A stretch of 64,000 nucleotides of DNA, from NCBI GenBank assembly GCA_016721725.1, contig JADKHN010000001.1, forward strand, positions 1,612,001-1,676,000, written 5' to 3'. This stretch comes from Chitinophagaceae bacterium (GTDB lineage Bacteria > Bacteroidota > Bacteroidia > Chitinophagales > Chitinophagaceae). The translations under genes and the position numbers were made by a program. The notes beneath the pieces were generated by a model. That model was not told where the DNA came from and made no database searches. It worked only from the letters and a program-made list of their open reading frames with translations. Positions 58,781 through 64,000 of this stretch are shown here, piece by piece (within the stretch, counting starts at the first letter, position 1; each line of letters begins with the position of its first letter).

Positions 58781-61129
58781 TTATATATCGTGCGACATCT
58801 TTTTGAACCGTTTCCACCACTTGCTGCTCTTGATCTGTTCCTGGGTATCCGTTTGTGATTTCATCTGGGCGTCCACCACGGCGATCAAAACCATATTGAA
58901 TATGGAACGGATGGAACTACCGAGTTGTAAAACGTGAACCGGCTTATTCAGTCCCAATAGGATCGGTCCGATGGAATCAGCGCCGCCCACTTCCTGTAAC
59001 AGGTTATAAGCGATATTCCCCGAGGCCAGGTTGGGGAATATCAGCGTATTCACTTCGCCGTCGAGCAGTTCGGTGAACGGATAGTTCTCTTTCAGGATAT
59101 CCTTGTTGAAGGCCAGGATGCCCTGTACCTCTCCGTCGCAGATCAGGGTGGGGTCCTTTTCCTTGACGATCTCCCGGGCTTTCCGGACCAGCCGGGCTTC
59201 CGGTGAGTCGCTGCTGCCGAAATTGGAATAGGACAGCATGGCAATGCGGGGTTTGATATTGAAATGTTTTACTTCTTTGGCTACGAGCAGGGTGATCTCA
59301 GCCAATTCTTCCGAAGTGGGGTTGAAGTTCACCGTGGTATCCGCCAGGAATAATGGCCCGCGTTTGGTGAACATGATGTACATGCCGGCGATCTTTTTAA
59401 CGCCTTCCTCGAATCCGATGATCTGGATGGCCGGACGGATGGTATCGGGATAGTTCCTGCTTAATCCGCTGATCATGCAATCGGCCTCACCGTTCTCCAC
59501 CAGCATACAACCAAAGTGGTTGCGGTCTTTCATGGCCTTGTGCGCCTCATAGCGGTTGACACCCTTGCGCTGGCGTTTGGCGAAGAACAGGTCGCCGTAT
59601 TGTTTGCGCAGCTCTTCGTATTTTTCGGCCTTGGGATTCACGATGGGCATATCTTCCAGGTCGATGCCATTGTCGGCGGCGATCTTCCTGATCTTGGCCT
59701 CATCTCCCAGCAGGATGGGATAAGCGACCGCTTCTTCCTGTGCCATCTGGGCCACTTTGATGATCTTCAGGTTTTCTGCATCGGCAAAGACCACGCGTTT
59801 GGGATCCTTGCGGGCTTTGTTTCCGATGATGCGGCTCAATTGGTTATCGAGTCCCAGGCGTTTATTGAGTTCCAGTGTATAAGCCTCCCAATCGGTGATC
59901 GGATACTTGGCCACACCACTCTCAATGGCCGCTTTGGCCACGGCAGGCGCAACGGTTGAAAGCAGCCGGGGATCGACCGGTTTGGGGATGATGTAATTGG
60001 GACCGAAGTTGATGGTCTTTTCATTGTAGGCCATCGTGACAATATCCGGTACGGGTGATTTGGCGAGTTCGGCCAACGCTTTTACTGCGGCCAGTTTCAT
60101 GGCTTCATTGATCTGCGTGGCGCGTACGTCCAAAGCGCCCCGGAAGATGTAGGGGAATCCCAGTACATTATTCACCTGGTTGGGATAATCGCTGCGGCCG
60201 GTGGCCATGATCACGTCTTTACGTGCTCCCACTGCCTCTTCATAAGTGATCTCGGGGTCGGGATTGGCCATGGCGAAAACAATGGGGTTTTTTGCCATGG
60301 ATTTCACCATATCCGCATTGATGGCATTGCCTACGCTCAGCCCGATAAAGACATCGGCGTCCTTCATTGCTTTGGCGAGGTCGTAATCTTTATACTTTTC
60401 ATCGATGCAGAACTGAGATTTCAGTTCATCCACATCCGCTCTTCCTTTGTAGATGATCCCTTTCCGGTCGAACACCATGAAATTGCTTCGTTTGGCGCCT
60501 AATGATTCATACAGGCCGATACAGGCCATGGCGGCTGCCCCGGCGCCGTTCACCACGAACCGTACTTTTTCGATCTTCTTTTTCTGGAGTTCCAGTGCAT
60601 TCAACAGGGCCGCAGCACTGATGATGGCGGTTCCATGCTGGTCATCATGCATGATGGGGATCTGGCAGCGTTTCTTCAGTTCCCGTTCGATATAAAAACA
60701 TTCGGGAGCCTTGATGTCTTCCAGGTTGATGCCTCCGAATGTGGGCTCCAGGGCTTTGACGATCTGAACGAATTTTTCCGGGTCGGTCTCATTGATCTCG
60801 ATATCGAATACGTCGATATCGGCGAAGATCTTGAACAGGACACCCTTCCCTTCCATCACCGGTTTGCCTGCTTCCGGACCGATATTGCCCAGTCCGAGTA
60901 CGGCTGTTCCGTTGCTGATCACTCCCACCAGGTTTCCCTTGGCGGTATATTTATAAACATCTTCGATATTGGCGGCGATCTCCAGGCAAGGGGCGGCAAC
61001 GCCGGGGGAATAGGCCAGGGATAGGTCTCGCTGGGTCTTGGCTTCTTTGGTGGGAACCACTTCGATCTTGCCGGGTCTTCCTTTGGCGTGGTATTCGAGG
61101 GCCTGTTGTTTGCGTAGTTCTTCGTGCAT
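58781..61129 (-). CDS. maeB: NADP-dependent malic enzyme with C-terminal phosphotransacetylase domain
   Basis: 782 residues, the size of MaeB. The malic enzyme part (residues about 1-430) includes AYSPGVAAPCLEI, GLGNIGPEAGKPVMEGKG, IMHDDQHGTAIISAAALLNA with the metal and catalytic residues, and an NADP-binding FVVNGAGAAAMACIGLYE. The second half (about 430-760) is a phosphate acetyl/butyryltransferase-like domain (ISGLSRNYPDTIRPAIQIIG, then LNKPVHVLQLGSSIRSIFNM), usually regulatory rather than catalytic in this family. It decarboxylates malate to pyruvate with NADP+. The final residues beyond the family core (SKWWKRFKKMSHDI) are basic. Confidence 0.95.
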   Translation of the reverse strand: MHEELRKQQALEYHAKGRPGKIEVVPTKEAKTQRDLSLAYSPGVAAPCLEIAANIEDVYKYTAKGNLVGVISNGTAVLGLGNIGPEAGKPVMEGKGVLFKIFADIDVFDIEINETDPEKFVQIVKALEPTFGGINLEDIKAPECFYIERELKKRCQIPIMHDDQHGTAIISAAALLNALELQKKKIEKVRFVVNGAGAAAMACIGLYESLGAKRSNFMVFDRKGIIYKGRADVDELKSQFCIDEKYKDYDLAKAMKDADVFIGLSVGNAINADMVKSMAKNPIVFAMANPDPEITYEEAVGARKDVIMATGRSDYPNQVNNVLGFPYIFRGALDVRATQINEAMKLAAVKALAELAKSPVPDIVTMAYNEKTINFGPNYIIPKPVDPRLLSTVAPAVAKAAIESGVAKYPITDWEAYTLELNKRLGLDNQLSRIIGNKARKDPKRVVFADAENLKIIKVAQMAQEEAVAYPILLGDEAKIRKIAADNGIDLEDMPIVNPKAEKYEELRKQYGDLFFAKRQRKGVNRYEAHKAMKDRNHFGCMLVENGEADCMISGLSRNYPDTIRPAIQIIGFEEGVKKIAGMYIMFTKRGPLFLADTTVNFNPTSEELAEITLLVAKEVKHFNIKPRIAMLSYSNFGSSDSPEARLVRKAREIVKEKDPTLICDGEVQGILAFNKDILKENYPFTELLDGEVNTLIFPNLASGNIAYNLLQEVGGADSIGPILLGLNKPVHVLQLGSSIRSIFNMVLIAVVDAQMKSQTDTQEQIKSSKWWKRFKKMSHDI

Positions 61130-61247
61130 ATGGTTTGGTTAACTATTCAGCCCTGGATCTGCGCAATTCTCTGGAGCGTAGATCATGTCGGAATCAACCC
61201 GGCTGAACAGGGATATGCAATTTACATAAATAGCGGTAGAGTATGGT

Positions 61248-61742
61248 TTATATTGCGGCTTTCCCTTTCACTTTAAAGCTCCAGGTAATGTCAAATTCCG
61301 CGATGATCTCATTGGATTCATTCCGGCCATAGGTTTTAACCGTTAACGTTCTGCCCTCACCGGTACTGACCGCCTCATGAATGGCCTGTTTGATCCCGGG
61401 CCCCTCTTCACAGGTGAAACTACTCCGGCCAATGGCTTTTTTGGTGAAATCCCCCTTTACTTTCAGTACCAGCATGCTGATGGGCGGGTCATTTTCATAA
61501 ATATGCGCCATGGCCAATACGCCGGTGCTCATTTCAGCGGCCATGCTCAGGCAGGCGAAGTAGGTGCTTTTAAAAGGATTTTTGCTGAACCATTTATAGG
61601 GGACGGTGACCACGCATTTATGCTCATCGGCCACCAGGACTCGGACACCGGAAAAAAAAGCGCTGGGCAGTTTGGCCAGTAAGAATAACCTGAATTTAAT
61701 GGGATTATTGATGAGCCGCAGGAATTTGTCGGTGTTGGCCAT
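61248..61742 (-). CDS. DUF4442-type hotdog-fold protein
   Basis: 164 residues. The pattern (INNPIKFRLFLLAKLPSAFFSGVRV, then VPYKWFSKNPFKSTYFACLSMAAEMSTG) matches the DUF4442 group of hotdog-fold proteins, related to acyl-CoA thioesterases. It lacks a signal peptide. The hotdog helix (YFACLSMAAEMSTGVLAMA) and the C-terminal strands are complete. A thioesterase role is plausible but unproven. It is about 120 bases upstream of the malic enzyme gene on the same strand. Confidence 0.82.
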   Translation of the reverse strand: MANTDKFLRLINNPIKFRLFLLAKLPSAFFSGVRVLVADEHKCVVTVPYKWFSKNPFKSTYFACLSMAAEMSTGVLAMAHIYENDPPISMLVLKVKGDFTKKAIGRSSFTCEEGPGIKQAIHEAVSTGEGRTLTVKTYGRNESNEIIAEFDITWSFKVKGKAAI

Positions 61743-61819
61743 GAATATGGATGATTGTGTATGGGCGATTCCCTTCCTTCAGAAGGTTCTTTATCTATTC
61801 AGATTTTTTTCCGGATTGT

Positions 61820-62308
61820 TTACTCTTTATACATGGAAGGGTCAAGCACCCTGGGCGACCAGTTTTCCAGGAAGGCGAGGACCTTCTCCCGGTTATAACT
61901 TTTCTGGCCATCCTCGAGGTATTCGCTGTTTTGTGTATTGATCCGTTTTCCGTTGCCATCCAGGATGAGGAATACCGGGAAACCAAAACGTTGGGGGTAA
62001 CCGTAACGGGCAAAGATCTTCAGGTTCTTATTTTCCTTACTGTAGTTCAGGTGGTACCAAACGAAAGAGGCATTCATCACCGAATCGATCTTCGGATCGG
62101 CCTTGCAGAAACGGGCGAATTCGATACACCAGCTGCACCAGTTGCCGCCGCCCTGGACCAGGACATATTTGTTTTCTGCACCGGCTTTTTTTATGGCCTC
62201 TTTGATGTCCTGATCGGCATTCGCGTCGGGATGGTAGAGATTCTTATCCTGGGCTGATGCGGTTGTGAAAAGGAACAGGACGCTAAGCAGGAGGATCGTT
62301 TTTTGCAT
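61820..62308 (-). CDS. Secreted thioredoxin-like protein
   Basis: 162 residues. A signal peptide (MQKTILLLSVLFLFTTASAQ) is followed by a thioredoxin-like domain whose active site is GGNWCSWCIEF, with the CxxC pair at about residues 58 and 61. The cis-proline block GFPVFLILDGNGKRI is present. This is the Thioredoxin_7-like type common in Bacteroidota, acting in the periplasm on thiols or disulfides of unknown client proteins. It is next to, and in the same direction as, the membrane-anchored cysteine protease gene. Confidence 0.88.
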   Translation of the reverse strand: MQKTILLLSVLFLFTTASAQDKNLYHPDANADQDIKEAIKKAGAENKYVLVQGGGNWCSWCIEFARFCKADPKIDSVMNASFVWYHLNYSKENKNLKIFARYGYPQRFGFPVFLILDGNGKRINTQNSEYLEDGQKSYNREKVLAFLENWSPRVLDPSMYKE

Positions 62309-62390
62309 AGTGAATTAGATGATGGTTGTGTAATAAAGCGGTTTAAAAAGGCCCTGCACAAATGTCGTTATTAAGTGGCAGAATATCGGT

Positions 62391-63974
62391 TTATTTATTG
62401 ATCTCCACCACGGCCACAACGGTATTTTGCTGCGCATTGCCGGCATTGAAATGGATCGTCCCTCCGTTACCTGCTTCAAACCGGACATTGTTATTGGTCG
62501 TTCCCTTCAATGCTTTACGCACCCGGCTGCCATAATCCGGGCCGGGATCATTGGAAATGGCCATATTGGTGCTGTACCAGTCGATCGGCTCTTTAGTGAC
62601 CACGATGGCGAATACATCCTTGTTGCCCACATTATCCGGTACCAGGCTTTTGCCCCTTGGGAATAAACGATACCCGGTGATGCCGCAATAGGGTGAGAAG
62701 GAGGTCTTGGTGGCATCCGTTTTATCCGGGTAAGGAAAAAGGGTGTAGCTGCTGCCGTCGGTCTCTTGTCCGAAGATATAGATATGGCATTCCGTCGAAT
62801 TCCTGATCTCCATCTTGAATTTGGTGCCGGGCTTCACCGGTCCGGCTGATTCGAACACATTGCCTGACCTGATCCTCAGCGGAATATATTGCTTGTTGTC
62901 GTTCTGGACCAACCCGATATTACAATCGAAAGCGGTATTCAGCGCCATCCCGCGTTTGGGCATGGGGTCGATGCCATAGGCTTCGCGGACGAACTCCTTG
63001 AAATCGGCATATCGCACCCAGGCCACCCCGTTATTACCCCATTCCGGGCCCCAGCTGTTCATGATCTGAAATGCCTGTTTACGATCATCGTACCCGATCA
63101 CGCACATGGCATGTCCGCCAAAACCCATTTGGCTTCTGTCTTCGTCGGTCGGGGTCCATAATTCCTTGCCCATCATATCCTGCATGAAACTGCCACCCAC
63201 CATCATCCCGATGACCACCGGCGCGTCTTTGGCCAGGTGCTCTTTCACCGCCCTCACATTGATGCCATTGACATCATCCGTTTCGGTAAGGCGGGTAAAT
63301 CCGTGCATCCGGTTCTGGGCGGCTTTGTTATAAAGGGCCGAGCTGGCTTCCCGGCTGCAGTCCTGGTCGTCGTAAGGGAAATCGTTATAAGCCACCACGC
63401 CTTCTTTTTGCATGAATTCCATCGCCCTTTGTATATAGGAACCCTGGCAGTCTTCCAGCCCGATCCGGTTGTATACAAAGGCCGGACTGAAAGCGGTATT
63501 GTTTCCCGGCTGCCCGGTGGAAGCGGCTTCAACGATCGTCCTTGCGGCATACGTGCTGCTCCAGGCCACACAACTGCCCTGCTTTCCCTGGTTCCGGCGG
63601 TCGGGAGCGAACTTGAGCAGGGAAACGGATTCAGGTAAAGGGTTCTTGGTATTATCATCCTCCAGGCCTTCATAGACACTGGCTTTTTTAAATTCGGCCG
63701 GATTGAAATTATAGCCACTGGCGGAGAAAAGTTTTTGCACCGCCTCGGTTCCCGCACAACCCTGGCGATTCAGGAAAAAATAGGCTGCACCACCTACGAC
63801 CAGCAGCAAAAGGATCTTTTTCCCGCCCCCGCCACCTCCACGGAATAATCCCAGGAGCAAGGGCAGGAAGCTCATTAAGCCGCCACCGGATCCTCCGCGG
63901 CCTCCGCCGCCACCAGCATTGTCATCGGTAAAGTCCTGTTGATCCTGCGGATCATCTTCCATTCGAATGGGCAT
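62391..63974 (-). CDS. Membrane-anchored papain-like (C1) peptidase
   Basis: 527 residues. The N-terminus is acidic and then glycine-rich (about residues 21-52), followed by a transmembrane segment (KKILLLLVVGGAAYFFL, about 52-68). The peptidase domain has the C1 landmarks: NQGKQGSCVAWSS with oxyanion Gln129 and catalytic Cys135, GFGGHAMCVIGYDD with His288, and IMNSWGPEWGNNG with Asn306. The C-terminal 170 residues (about 350-527) look like a DUF4384-type domain (IRNSTECHIYIFGQETDGSS, then YTLFPYPDKTDATK). The glycine-rich head resembles linkers of signal-anchored proteins. The catalytic triad is complete, so an active cysteine protease is expected; the target is unknown. The gene starts 27 bases before the window end. 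Confidence 0.88.
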   Translation of the reverse strand: MPIRMEDDPQDQQDFTDDNAGGGGGRGGSGGGLMSFLPLLLGLFRGGGGGGKKILLLLVVGGAAYFFLNRQGCAGTEAVQKLFSASGYNFNPAEFKKASVYEGLEDDNTKNPLPESVSLLKFAPDRRNQGKQGSCVAWSSTYAARTIVEAASTGQPGNNTAFSPAFVYNRIGLEDCQGSYIQRAMEFMQKEGVVAYNDFPYDDQDCSREASSALYNKAAQNRMHGFTRLTETDDVNGINVRAVKEHLAKDAPVVIGMMVGGSFMQDMMGKELWTPTDEDRSQMGFGGHAMCVIGYDDRKQAFQIMNSWGPEWGNNGVAWVRYADFKEFVREAYGIDPMPKRGMALNTAFDCNIGLVQNDNKQYIPLRIRSGNVFESAGPVKPGTKFKMEIRNSTECHIYIFGQETDGSSYTLFPYPDKTDATKTSFSPYCGITGYRLFPRGKSLVPDNVGNKDVFAIVVTKEPIDWYSTNMAISNDPGPDYGSRVRKALKGTTNNNVRFEAGNGGTIHFNAGNAQQNTVVAVVEINK

Positions 63975-64000
63975 AGGGATAAATTTTAGCTATTAAAAAT

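Overview
The window is chromosomal DNA from a Bacteroidota bacterium, most likely of the Chitinophagaceae/Sphingobacteriia type. The supports are: a type B gliding-motility/type 9 C-terminal sorting domain (32388-34277), many YadA-like adhesin repeats with S74 chaperone, DUF3127, DUF4476, a PorG-like barrel, PreT/PreA, TAnnTTTG-type -7 promoter elements in front of many genes, and A-rich leaders instead of strong Shine-Dalgarno sites. Base composition is even, close to 50% GC. There are no phage, transposase or CRISPR genes, so most of the window is core genome; the unusual material is in the intergenic DNA and in three broken or reduced genes.

Layout. 1-4249: two tandem paralogous surface proteins (minus strand), the first frameshifted and cut by the window edge. 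4348-7892: glyA, a sugar-phosphate nucleotidyltransferase and a nitronate monooxygenase/FabK-like enzyme. 7975-11426: polysaccharide export pair (SLBB channel plus Wzz-like protein). 11441-15774: a NatAB-like ABC exporter, a FAD-dependent dehydrogenase and a DUF3127 protein with an SSB-like tail. 15892-16616: wreck of a 5'-nucleotidase/metallophosphatase gene pair. 16755-18188: dnaA. 18346-18946: tRNA-Ser(GCT), tRNA-Pro(TGG) and, around them, tRNA-derived chimeric fragments with a 99-bp tandem array. 19244-20910: an extracytoplasmic formylglycine-generating-type lipoprotein and an Lrp/AsnC regulator.

21023-32040 is the metabolic centrepiece, a complete reductive pyrimidine degradation locus: PreT/PreA reduce uracil or thymine, dihydropyrimidinase opens the ring, beta-ureidopropionase releases beta-alanine or 3-aminoisobutyrate, a class III aminotransferase makes the semialdehyde, and an MmsA-type CoA-acylating dehydrogenase makes acetyl- or propionyl-CoA. 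An NCS1 permease imports the base, an outer-membrane barrel follows the operon, and the divergent Lrp protein is the obvious candidate regulator. Most genes of the operon are preceded by a similar A-rich short-repeat leader.

32106-37891: a small conserved protein, a secreted gliding/T9SS protein, and a methionine-branch operon (transsulfuration enzyme then homoserine dehydrogenase) behind a clear SAM-I riboswitch with its own terminator; upstream lies an orphan protein related to the second nucleotide-binding domain of SecA. 37981-48542: uvrA, a convergent spacer with two structured diverged repeats, a PorG-like barrel, an ElaA-like acetyltransferase, a lipoprotein esterase, aspS, a flotillin-like SPFH protein and a small membrane protein. 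48595-54970: a 55-bp tandem array abutting a 2,049-residue alpha-2-macroglobulin with a CVEQ thioester motif. 55176-63974: DUF4476 protein, sucD, an MlaFE-type lipid transporter pair, malic enzyme with phosphotransacetylase domain, a hotdog-fold protein, a thioredoxin-like protein and a membrane-anchored papain-like protease.
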